This document shows positions 1 to 5,478 of a stretch of DNA of 6,832 nucleotides, in pieces. Under the pieces are notes generated by a model. The model had not been told where the DNA came from. It was given only the letters and a program-made list of their open reading frames with translations, and searched no databases. How positions within the stretch are numbered: position 1 is the first letter of the stretch; every line of letters begins with the position of its first letter. Made by a program: the position numbers and the translations under genes. The stretch is taken from assembly GCA_026998145.1 (NCBI GenBank), contig JALTRC010000633.1, forward strand, positions 1 to 6,832, in the 5' to 3' direction. The DNA is from Gammaproteobacteria bacterium. Lineage in GTDB: Bacteria > Pseudomonadota > Gammaproteobacteria > SZUA-229.

Positions 1-1
1 T

Positions 2-613
2 GACAATAAAATCATCCCCCCCGGTGCCTTTATTCCGGCGGCAGAGCGTTATGATCGCATGTTGCAGGTTGATCACTGGGTGATTAAGGCGGCCTGTGAG
101 CACATGCACAAACTCAATGGCAGTAACAACAGTATTTACACCATTAATTTATCCGGCTCGTCTCTGGGTGATGAAGTGCTGCTGGATTATGTGGAAGAGA
201 TGTTAAAACATTATAAAATCTCGCCACAGAAAGTCTGCTTTGAAATTACCGAAACAGCGGCCATTAGTAACTTCCGTCACGCCACTGACTTTATTAACCG
301 CATGAAAAGTTTTGGCTGTCAGTTTGCGCTGGATGATTTTGGCAGCGGCCTGAGCTCATTCTCCTATCTTAAATCTCTGCATGTGGATTATCTGAAAATT
401 GACGGGGGCTTTGTTAAAAATATTACCGAAGATCCCATGGACCGGGCAATTGTCGAATCCATCAACCAGATAGGCCATGCGGCAGGCCTTGAAACCATCG
501 CGGAGTTTGTTGAAAGCCGCGATATTTGCGATGTGATACAGCGTATTGGTGTGGATTATGCGCAGGGTTATAACATCGGCCGGCCTGAGCCTATTTTTGT
601 GCCCGGACAGTAG
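2..613 (+). CDS. EAL-domain cyclic-di-GMP phosphodiesterase, 5'-truncated by the window edge
   Basis: This is the C-terminal 203 residues of an EAL domain, which in this family hydrolyses the second messenger cyclic di-GMP to pGpG in the cytoplasm. The frame is open from base 2, beginning with a typical PGxFIPAAERYD segment, so the ATG at 59 is internal and not the start. Visible family motifs are INLSG (near 143), EITET with its metal-binding Glu at 242, ALDDFGSG with the paired Asp at 332-337, YLKIDG with the Lys at 395, AEFVE with Glu at 503 and 512, and AQGY near 560. Because the catalytic set in view is complete, an active phosphodiesterase is likely. The EAL signature itself, and any GGDEF, PAS or membrane sensor part, lies upstream of the window, so the input signal is unknown. 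The gene stops with TAG at 611-613, 19 bases before a MITE-like repeat that separates it from guaB. Confidence 0.95.
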   Translation, partial: DNKIIPPGAFIPAAERYDRMLQVDHWVIKAACEHMHKLNGSNNSIYTINLSGSSLGDEVLLDYVEEMLKHYKISPQKVCFEITETAAISNFRHATDFINRMKSFGCQFALDDFGSGLSSFSYLKSLHVDYLKIDGGFVKNITEDPMDRAIVESINQIGHAAGLETIAEFVESRDICDVIQRIGVDYAQGYNIGRPEPIFVPGQ

Positions 614-639
614 ATTTAATCCTCGCATATTTTAAGCCT

Positions 640-658
640 CCCCCTTTGAAAAAGGGGG
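640..658. repeat. Perfect 8-bp hairpin at the left end of repeat copy 1
   Basis: The stem CCCCCTTT/AAAGGGGG closes over a GAA loop. It lies 26 bases after the EAL stop codon and could fold in that transcript, perhaps protecting or ending the 3' end. It is followed by AATGAGGGGG and not by a T run, so it is not a standard intrinsic terminator. Confidence 0.6.
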
Positions 659-740
659 AATGAGGGGGATTAAAAACTTCAGCTTTGAATCTTCTACCAA
701 TACAGTATTTTAAACTTGAACGACATCAAATCTCCCCCGG

Positions 741-761
741 CCCCTCTTTGCTAAAGAGGGG
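741..761. repeat. Perfect 9-bp hairpin at the right end of repeat copy 1
   Basis: The stem CCCCTCTTT/AAAGAGGGG closes over a GCT loop. The same stem is conserved without change in the inverted copy at 5160-5180, while the opposite end of that copy has decayed, which suggests this end is the better preserved or more constrained part of the element. Confidence 0.6.
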
Positions 762-874
762 AGCTAACCTGCTGGATTTTATGTGTTTTCAACAGCTGAT
801 ACCGGGTCTTAAAATTAGAATACTGAACCCTGGTTAATTTATCGTTTAGTTTTTGAAAGGCTGTGCGTGATTTT

Positions 875-950
875 TTAACCACAGAGGACACGGGGATTCA
901 CAGAGAAAACCCCAAAAACCCCTGTGTACCTCCGTGCCCTCTGTGGTTAA
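875..950. repeat. CACAGAG-type palindromic repeat, copy 1 (upstream of guaB)
   Basis: This is a 76-base element with outer arms that match perfectly for 13 bases: TTAACCACAGAGG at 875-887 and CCTCTGTGGTTAA at 938-950. The arms continue inward imperfectly to about 905 and 920, leaving a short C/A-rich centre. A related element sits between guaB and guaA (2518-2608). The shared outer sequence and the repeated CACAGAG words mark them as one dispersed palindrome family. It ends 33 bases before the -35 region proposed for guaB. It has no coding content; whether it acts on transcription is unknown. Confidence 0.75.
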
Positions 951-983
951 AGTTTCTTCAGGAAATACAGGCCCTAAACAATC

Positions 984-1013
984 TTGTAGAAAACAGCCTA
1001 TCTCTTGTATAAT
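984..1013 (+). promoter_or_regulatory. Putative guaB(A) promoter, sigma-70 type
   Basis: A perfect -10 hexamer TATAAT lies at 1008-1013. An 18-base spacer separates it from TTGTAG at 984-989, which matches the TTGACA consensus only in its TTG. Transcription would start near 1020, giving a leader of about 26 bases before the guaB ATG at 1046. The promoter lies outside the upstream palindrome. I see no riboswitch-like fold in so short a leader. Confidence 0.55.
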
Positions 1014-1035
1014 TGTCCGATTTACCAGACAAAAC

Positions 1036-1040
1036 AGGAG
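1036..1040 (+). promoter_or_regulatory. Ribosome binding site fixing the guaB start
   Basis: The sequence AGGAG sits five bases before the ATG at 1046. It supports this ATG over an in-frame TTG at 1013, which is part of the -10 hexamer and would lie upstream of the predicted transcript start. Confidence 0.8.
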
Positions 1041-1045
1041 CCGAC

Positions 1046-2503
1046 ATGCGAATTACCCAGGAAGCGCTCACTTTTGATGATGTGCTGTTAGTTCCCGCCC
1101 ATTCCACGGTGCTGCCCAATGATGTTGATTTGGGCACTCAGCTCACCCGTGAAATCCGCCTGAATATTCCCCTTATTTCTGCCGCCATGGATACGGTAAC
1201 TGAAGCCAGGCTGGCTATTGCTCTGGCACAGGCCGGTGGCATTGGTATCGTGCATAAAAACATGACGCCCAAAGAGCAGGCGAAACAGGTCAGCAAAGTT
1301 AAAAAATACGAGTCAGGGGTGATTAGTGATCCCTTTACCACCACGGCGGATACCAGTATTCGTGAAGTGATGGAGCTGACCCGCAAGCGTAAAATCTCCG
1401 GTGTACCTGTGGTAGATGGGAATAAGCTGGTGGGTATAGTGACTCACCGTGATCTGCGTTTTGAAACCAATCTGGATCAGCCTGTATCCGCGATTATGAC
1501 GCCCCAGGACAAGCTGGTAACCGTTAAGGAAGGCGCCAGCCGTGAAGAAGTGTTAAAGCTGCTGCACGAATATCGCATTGAAAAAATTCTGGTAATTAAT
1601 GACGACTTCCACCTCAAGGGCATGATCACCGTTAAGGATATTCAAAAATCCGAAGACTATCCCATGGCCTGTAAAGATGAGCAGGGACGTCTGCGTGTGG
1701 GCGCGGCGGTTGGTACCGGTGCTGATACGGAAGAGCGGGTTGCAGCGCTGGCAGAAGCCGGTGTCGATGTGATCGTAGTGGACACGGCTCATGGCCATTC
1801 CCAGGGTGTATTGAGCCGGGTGGAATGGGTAAAGAAAAACTTTCCGCAGGTACAGGTGATTGGTGGCAATATCGCCACAGCTGCCGCTGCCCGTGATCTG
1901 GTTAATGCGGGCGCTGATGCGGTAAAAGTGGGCATAGGCCCCGGCTCCATCTGCACCACCCGTATTGTGGCCGGTGTGGGTGTGCCGCAAATCTCTGCCG
2001 TATCCAATGTGGCCAAAGAGCTGGAAGGCACAGGGGTTCCACTGATTGCCGATGGTGGTATCCGCTTTTCCGGTGATGTGGCCAAGGCGCTGGCCGCCGG
2101 AGCTTACAGCATTATGATCGGCGGCCTGCTGGCAGGTACTGAAGAAGCCCCGGGTGAAGTGATTTTATATCAGGGGCGCTCATACAAGGCTTATCGTGGC
2201 ATGGGGTCTATCGGCGCCATGGAACAGGGCTCCAGTGACCGTTACTTCCAGGATAAGGATGCAGGTGCTGAAAAACTGGTACCTGAAGGTATTGAGGGTC
2301 GCGTACCTTTCAAGGGGCCCATGAGCGCCATTATCTACCAGCTAATTGGCGGTATTCGCTCCAGTATGGGTTATGTGGGCTGTGCCAATCTGGATGAAAT
2401 GCGCACCAAACCCGAGTTTGTGCGCATCTCCGGTGCCGGCATGAAAGAGTCCCATGTGCATGATGTGACGATTACCAAAGAAGCGCCTAATTACCGTACT
2501 TAA
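1046..2503 (+). CDS. guaB: Inosine-5'-monophosphate dehydrogenase
   Basis: This enzyme oxidises IMP to XMP with NAD+, the committed step of guanine nucleotide synthesis, in the cytoplasm as a tetramer or octamer. The 485-residue product matches the usual bacterial length (about 488). It opens with MRITQEALTFDDVLLVP, as in E. coli GuaB. The TIM-barrel catalytic domain is interrupted at about residues 90-205 by two CBS domains (SGVPVVDGNKLVGIVTHRD and the second, containing HLKGMITVKD). The catalytic loop GPGSICTT has its nucleophilic Cys at residue 303 (bases 1952-1954), followed by IADGGIRFSGD, the YRGMGS segment and the flap with SSDRYFQ. The C terminus ISGAGMKESHVHDVTITKE is typical. The ATG at 1046 was chosen on its AGGAG site, its fit to the family N terminus and the promoter position. 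guaA follows after 116 bases, very probably in the same transcript. Nothing appears missing or damaged. Confidence 0.98.
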   Translation: MRITQEALTFDDVLLVPAHSTVLPNDVDLGTQLTREIRLNIPLISAAMDTVTEARLAIALAQAGGIGIVHKNMTPKEQAKQVSKVKKYESGVISDPFTTTADTSIREVMELTRKRKISGVPVVDGNKLVGIVTHRDLRFETNLDQPVSAIMTPQDKLVTVKEGASREEVLKLLHEYRIEKILVINDDFHLKGMITVKDIQKSEDYPMACKDEQGRLRVGAAVGTGADTEERVAALAEAGVDVIVVDTAHGHSQGVLSRVEWVKKNFPQVQVIGGNIATAAAARDLVNAGADAVKVGIGPGSICTTRIVAGVGVPQISAVSNVAKELEGTGVPLIADGGIRFSGDVAKALAAGAYSIMIGGLLAGTEEAPGEVILYQGRSYKAYRGMGSIGAMEQGSSDRYFQDKDAGAEKLVPEGIEGRVPFKGPMSAIIYQLIGGIRSSMGYVGCANLDEMRTKPEFVRISGAGMKESHVHDVTITKEAPNYRT

Positions 2504-2619
2504 ATTTAAAAGCTATCACCACAGAGGTCACAGAGGTCACAGAGAAAAACCAGCCTGGGCATAAAGTGCCTAAGCCAAAATCTCTGTGTTCTTTGTGTCC
2601 TCTGTGGTAAAAAAATATT
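2504..2619 (+). promoter_or_regulatory. guaB-guaA spacer and guaA leader made mostly of a repeat
   Basis: About 80 percent of this 116-base spacer is the CACAGAG-type palindrome. The 11 bases between the palindrome and the guaA ATG are A/T only, with no Shine-Dalgarno sequence. A stop codon in frame at 2608-2610 and the family N terminus exclude a longer guaA start apart from a possible ATT at 2617. If co-transcribed with guaB, the arms could pair and place a hairpin directly upstream of the guaA initiation region. No separate promoter for guaA was convincing. Confidence 0.55.
2518..2608. repeat. CACAGAG-type palindromic repeat, copy 2 (between guaB and guaA)
   Basis: The outer arms ACCACAGAGG (2518-2527) and CCTCTGTGGT (2599-2608) are perfect complements, and the inverted match extends with a few mismatches to about 2544 and 2582. 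The left arm contains the 9-base unit CACAGAGGT twice in tandem followed by a partial third unit, CACAGAGAA (2520-2546). The centre (2545-2581) differs from that of the copy at 875-950, so arms and not the centre define the family. The element lies wholly within the guaB-guaA spacer. Confidence 0.8.
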
Positions 2620-4200
2620 ATGACCACACAAAACATCCATTCTGATCGTATATTAATTCTCGACTTCGGTTCCCAGTACACTCAGTTGATTGCACGGCGT
2701 ATTCGTGAAGCCGGTGTGTATTGTGAACTCTATGCCTGGGATACACCTTTTGCCGACATCAAGGCATTTAACCCCAAAGGCATTATTCTGTCCGGCGGCC
2801 CGGAGAGCACCATTGGCGAAGATGCACCCGTTGCCCATGCTGAAATATTCGAAATGGGTATTCCGGTTTTGGGTATTTGCTATGGTATGCAGACCATGGC
2901 AGCCCAGCTGGGTGGCAAGGTGGAAAACGCCGATCACCACGAATACGGTTATGCCAGGGTACGCGCCCGCGGCCATACGGCGCTGCTAAAAGATATTGAA
3001 GATGAAGTATCCGAAGAAGGCTATGGCCTGCTGGATGTGTGGATGTCACATGGGGATCGGGTAAGCGAACTGCCACCCGGTTTTAAGTTGATGGCCTCTA
3101 CAGATTCCGCACCCGTTGCCGGTATTGCCAATGAAGAGAAAAAATTCTACGGCCTGCAGTTTCACCCGGAAGTGACTCATACCAAACAGGGGCAAAGAAT
3201 TATTGAACGCTTTGTACTGGATATTTGTGGCTGCAAGGCATTATGGAACGCAGGCAATATCGCCGAGGATGCCATTGCCAAAATTCAAAAACTGATTGGT
3301 GATGATGAAGTTATTTTAGGCTTGTCCGGTGGCGTAGATTCATCCGTCGTTGCAGCTTTATTACATAAAGCCATTGGCAAGCAACTCACCTGTGTTTTTG
3401 TGGATAACGGCCTGCTGCGTTATAAGGAAGGCGATCAGGTAATGGCCACCTTTGCCAAACACATGGGTGTAAAAGTCATTCGCGTGGATGCGGAACAGCG
3501 TTTTTTAGATGCTCTTAGCGGCGTTTCCGATCCGGAGAAAAAACGCAAAATTATCGGCAATATGTTTGTTGATATTTTTGAAGAAGAATCGAAAAAACTC
3601 AGCAATGCAAAATGGCTGGCACAGGGCACGATTTATCCGGATGTGATTGAATCTGCCGGTGCCAAAACCGGCAAGGCCCATTTAATCAAATCTCATCATA
3701 ATGTGGGTGGCCTGCCAGATTATATGCAGTTAAAACTATGTGAGCCGCTACGGGAATTATTCAAGGATGAAGTGCGCAAGCTGGGTGTAGAACTCGGCCT
3801 GCCACACGACATGGTTTACCGTCACCCATTCCCCGGCCCCGGACTAGGGGTGCGTATTTTGGGCGAAGTAAAAAAAGAATACGCGGATATTCTGCGTCTG
3901 GCGGATCACATTTATATCGAAGAATTATTCAAACACGATTTATATCACGGGGTATCACAGGCATTCACCGTATTCCTGCCGGTAAAATCCGTGGGCGTAA
4001 CCGGTGATGGCCGCCGCTATCAATATGTGGTGGCGTTACGGGCAGTGGAAACCATCGACTTTATGACCGCCCGCTGGGCACACCTGCCCTATGACTTTTT
4101 AGATCATGTCTGCCGCCGCATTGTAAATGAAATCGATGGTATCTCTCGGGTGGTTTATGATATTACCGGCAAGCCGCCGGGGACGATTGAGTGGGAATGA
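2620..4200 (+). CDS. guaA: GMP synthetase (glutamine-hydrolysing)
   Basis: This enzyme converts XMP to GMP using ATP and ammonia released from glutamine; it acts as a cytoplasmic dimer, directly after GuaB in the pathway. The product has 526 residues against about 525 in E. coli. The N-terminal class I glutamine amidotransferase domain (about 1-200) shows ILDFGSQYTQLIARR, the nucleophile loop GICYGMQ with Cys87 (2878-2880), and FHPEV with His182 and Glu184. The ATP-pyrophosphatase domain begins near residue 225 with the P-loop-like SGGVDSS at 236-242. The C-terminal dimerisation/XMP-binding part carries HPFPGPGLGVRILGE and ends PPGTIEWE, so the gene is complete. The ATG at 2620 aligns with the E. 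coli N terminus but has no Shine-Dalgarno sequence, and a palindromic repeat ends 11 bases upstream. No clear terminator follows the stop. Confidence 0.98.
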   Translation: MTTQNIHSDRILILDFGSQYTQLIARRIREAGVYCELYAWDTPFADIKAFNPKGIILSGGPESTIGEDAPVAHAEIFEMGIPVLGICYGMQTMAAQLGGKVENADHHEYGYARVRARGHTALLKDIEDEVSEEGYGLLDVWMSHGDRVSELPPGFKLMASTDSAPVAGIANEEKKFYGLQFHPEVTHTKQGQRIIERFVLDICGCKALWNAGNIAEDAIAKIQKLIGDDEVILGLSGGVDSSVVAALLHKAIGKQLTCVFVDNGLLRYKEGDQVMATFAKHMGVKVIRVDAEQRFLDALSGVSDPEKKRKIIGNMFVDIFEEESKKLSNAKWLAQGTIYPDVIESAGAKTGKAHLIKSHHNVGGLPDYMQLKLCEPLRELFKDEVRKLGVELGLPHDMVYRHPFPGPGLGVRILGEVKKEYADILRLADHIYIEELFKHDLYHGVSQAFTVFLPVKSVGVTGDGRRYQYVVALRAVETIDFMTARWAHLPYDFLDHVCRRIVNEIDGISRVVYDITGKPPGTIEWE

Positions 4201-4503
4201 CAGTCTTTTTAACTGATTGATATATAGCAACTAAATCAATTTGATTAATAATATATTCTTCCTCATCAATGGTAGTATTTGTGTTTAGCAAGGCCGAAGG
4301 TATTGATGCCATGAAAGGAAAATTGTTGCTGACATGGTATCAGAGTGCCTAAACTGCGTTAGCTAGACACGGAGCCGTCTAAGAATGATTGAAAAAACTT
4401 ATAAACTTTCTCATCTAGAGAGGCAAAAGGTAAGACTCTGCTGGACTTTCCAGATGACGGCGGCATTGCATATTATGCCTACCAGCACCCTTCCTGGGTC
4501 AGA
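4201..4503. other. AT-rich stretch downstream of guaA with possible gene remnants
   Basis: The first 60 bases are very AT-rich and contain no convincing terminator for guaBA. An ATG at 4269 opens 27 codons (to TAA at 4350-4352) with a protein-like composition, ending KGKLLLTWYQSA, but without a ribosome binding site or recognised similarity; I regard it as a chance frame or a remnant. GGAG at 4371-4374 lies 10 bases before an ATG at 4385, which begins the possible first part of the interrupted gene described separately. Confidence 0.5.
4385..4503 (+). pseudogene. Possible displaced 5' part of the orphan gene at 4504
   Basis: An ATG at 4385 with GGAG 10 bases upstream starts MIEKTYKLSHLERQK. 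This frame then turns unconvincing and stops at 4511. The frame of the downstream gene is open from 4405 and reads as protein before its first listed start: KTLLDFPDDGGIAYYAY and onward. A single missing base within about 4405-4440, for example in the run CAAAAGG, would join the two into one protein. This is inference from reading frames; no homologue is known to me to confirm it. The alternative is that the upstream residues are non-coding and the gene starts at the TTG at 4504. Confidence 0.35.
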
Positions 4504-5052
4504 TTGCTTATAAATGAGCAATTTTACTATTCAACATTTACCTCTCTGGTGACCTATGTGCAAGATGAAATTGAATCTGCGGGCGAGGAAATTATTCAGC
4601 AGCTCATTCCCCATGAATATGTCGATGGCAAAAAACATGGCAAACAGGAACAGGGCGGATTTCTTTGGGATGTAAAAATTGACGCGGCAGGGCAGGAGAC
4701 TCAGTTGGATGAATTAAGAAGTCGCTGGTATGGCTATCAACGGGAACGCTGGTTGGTATTGAGTCAATTAAATGTCCAACGAACCCCAGCTGTATATGTA
4801 CACGATAAGGACTGGGATGATGATCCACACCGTTTTTTTATTTTTACCAATGAAAGCACTTTGAAGCAGGTTCGCTGGCGTCATTTTCTGTCAGACTGCA
4901 ATTTGCTGGTGGCTGACTATGGGGAAGTGGAAAAGCTTTCCGCAGAAGAGATTGGCCGGGCTAATCTCTGGATAGTTGAAAATCACCAGGATATACAGGA
5001 AAACTTTGATCCCAAAGTCGTTAAGCTAAGAAAAAGAGAAAAATTATTCTGA
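4504..5052 (+). CDS. Hypothetical protein, unrecognised, possibly an interrupted gene
   Basis: I do not recognise this protein. From the TTG at 4504 it has 182 residues. It has no signal peptide or membrane segment and is rich in charged and aromatic residues, for example RSRWYGYQRERW, HDKDWDDDPHRFF and VRWRHFLSD, with a lysine/arginine-rich end VVKLRKREKLF. It is therefore probably a soluble cytoplasmic protein. The start is uncertain: TTG at 4504 has only a weak GGG-containing upstream sequence, no in-frame ATG exists nearby, and the frame stays open with protein-like content back to 4405. Just past the stop, a different frame reads ILTESALDDLGEIDADKE to a TGA at 5100-5102, again as if one base were missing in the A-rich run at 5029-5043. 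It sits alone between guaA and an inverted MITE-like repeat; co-transcription with guaBA is possible but the gap exceeds 180 bases. Confidence 0.6.
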   Translation: MLINEQFYYSTFTSLVTYVQDEIESAGEEIIQQLIPHEYVDGKKHGKQEQGGFLWDVKIDAAGQETQLDELRSRWYGYQRERWLVLSQLNVQRTPAVYVHDKDWDDDPHRFFIFTNESTLKQVRWRHFLSDCNLLVADYGEVEKLSAEEIGRANLWIVENHQDIQENFDPKVVKLRKREKLF

Positions 5053-5102
5053 CTGAAAGTGCGCTGGACGATTTGGGCGAAATAGATGCGGATAAGGAAT
5101 GA
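5025..5102 (+). pseudogene. Possible displaced 3' tail of the orphan gene
   Basis: After the stop at 5050-5052 the -1 frame, open since 5025, encodes an acidic tail ILTESALDDLGEIDADKE ending at TGA 5100-5102. The segment overlaps the end of the upstream frame across the A-rich run 5029-5043, which is where a base loss would be expected. It has no start codon of its own, so it is either the lost tail of the orphan gene or chance. Confidence 0.3.
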
Positions 5103-5157
5103 TAGTAAGTGCCTGTTCATCATCAGCTGAGTGTGGCGGGAAGCCTAAAACTATGAA

Positions 5158-5289
5158 CTCCCCTCTTTAGCAAAGAGGGGCAGGGGGAGATTAGAAGTCG
5201 TTCAAGTTAAAAACACGGTATTGACAGGGCGTTCAAACATGGAAGTTTTTTAACCCCCCTCATTCCCCCTTTGAAAAGAGGAAGGCTTA
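5158..5289 (-). repeat. MITE-like dispersed repeat, copy 2, inverted
   Basis: This is the reverse-complement counterpart of the element at 633-763, about 132 bases long. The hairpin CCCCTCTTT, loop AGC, AAAGAGGGG at 5160-5180 is perfect. The far end, near 5265-5281, has lost complementarity (CCCCCTTTGAAAAGAGG). Shared landmarks are GTCGTTCAAGTTAA (5198-5211), the run CCCCCCTCATTCCCCC and the end AGGCTTA (5283-5289), which matches TAAGCCT at 633-639. It lies between the orphan gene and the lipoprotein gene. Confidence 0.8.
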
Positions 5290-5383
5290 TATAAAATAGT
5301 TGGAAAGATTGTTTAAAAAGCTTAGCCATTAACTTACTGGCTATCATCTTCTAAGCCAGACCGCTTCAATATATGCACTGTCC

Positions 5384-5401
5384 ATCCCCAATTCTGGGGA
5401 T
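5384..5401. terminator. Small hairpin upstream of the lipoprotein gene, terminator-like at best
   Basis: ATCCCCA (5384-5390) and TGGGGAT (5395-5401) are perfect complements around a four-base loop ATTC, followed by ATAAATTTT. The stem is short and the T tract is interrupted, so it could be a weak terminator, an operator-like palindrome or chance. Confidence 0.25.
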
Positions 5402-5478
5402 ATAAATTTTACCCCCATCCCTTGAAACTATAAGTCAGTCAATTCGGTAATTTGGAGCAAAATCCAGAAGGAAGCCTT

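Larger units (their letters stand above)
633..763 (+). repeat. MITE-like dispersed repeat, copy 1
   Basis: This is a non-coding element of about 131 bases with a strong hairpin at each end. The left hairpin is CCCCCTTT, loop GAA, AAAGGGGG (640-658). The right one is CCCCTCTTT, loop GCT, AAAGAGGGG (741-761). Inside each hairpin lies a G-run followed by GATT or its complement (near 663-671 and 729-737), so the two ends are imperfect terminal inverted repeats of about 35 bases. A copy in the opposite orientation at 5158-5289 shares both ends and the internal segment ACTTGAACGAC; I judge identity at about four-fifths by eye. It has no coding capacity, so mobilisation, if any, would need a transposase elsewhere. 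I saw no clear target-site duplication. Family name unknown to me. Confidence 0.8.
614..1045. other. Intergenic region between the EAL gene and guaB
   Basis: This 432-base gap has no convincing gene on either strand. It holds, in order, the MITE-like repeat (633-763), about 110 bases with nothing recognisable (764-874), the CACAGAG-type palindrome (875-950), and the putative guaB promoter and ribosome binding site (984-1040). No classical stem plus T-run terminator was found after the EAL gene; the strong hairpins in the repeat could serve that role but lack a T tract. Confidence 0.8.
5053..5478. other. Intergenic region before the lipoprotein gene
   Basis: Apart from the possible gene tail up to 5102 and the MITE-like repeat at 5158-5289, this region shows no gene. 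Bases 5290-5478 contain a small hairpin at 5384-5401 and the leader of the lipoprotein gene. TTGAAA at 5422-5427 resembles a -35 hexamer, but no good -10 lies at the right distance, so I do not call a promoter. Confidence 0.7.

Noticed and set aside
356..628. Reverse-strand frame of 90 codons across the EAL gene.
   Set aside because: It is antisense to strongly conserved EAL motifs and its translation has no recognisable features.
633..763. The regularly placed hairpins suggested a CRISPR-like or tandem array.
   Set aside because: There are only two hairpins per element, of different sequence, with no repeated spacer-repeat pattern.
1553..2085. Two long reverse-strand frames within guaB.
   Set aside because: They mirror the codon structure of guaB, overlap each other in different frames and lack start signals.
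4186..4200. The guaA 3' end is a known integration hot spot for genomic islands, so the downstream DNA might be an island boundary.
   Set aside because: I found no second copy of the guaA end (GAGTGGGA-type sequence) downstream and no integrase gene in the window, so no attachment site can be called.
4269..4352. Small frame of 27 codons downstream of guaA.
   Set aside because: There is no ribosome binding site, promoter or recognised similarity, and the length is compatible with chance in AT-rich DNA.
5025..5102. The peptide KIILTESALDDLGEI resembles the start of ParE/RelE-type toxins.
   Set aside because: It has no start codon, ends after 18 further codons at most and has no antitoxin-like gene beside it; the resemblance is short and could be chance.
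5271..5297. TTGAAA within repeat copy 2 followed by TATAAA as a possible outward promoter.
   Set aside because: The spacing is about 13 bases, too short for a sigma-70 promoter.
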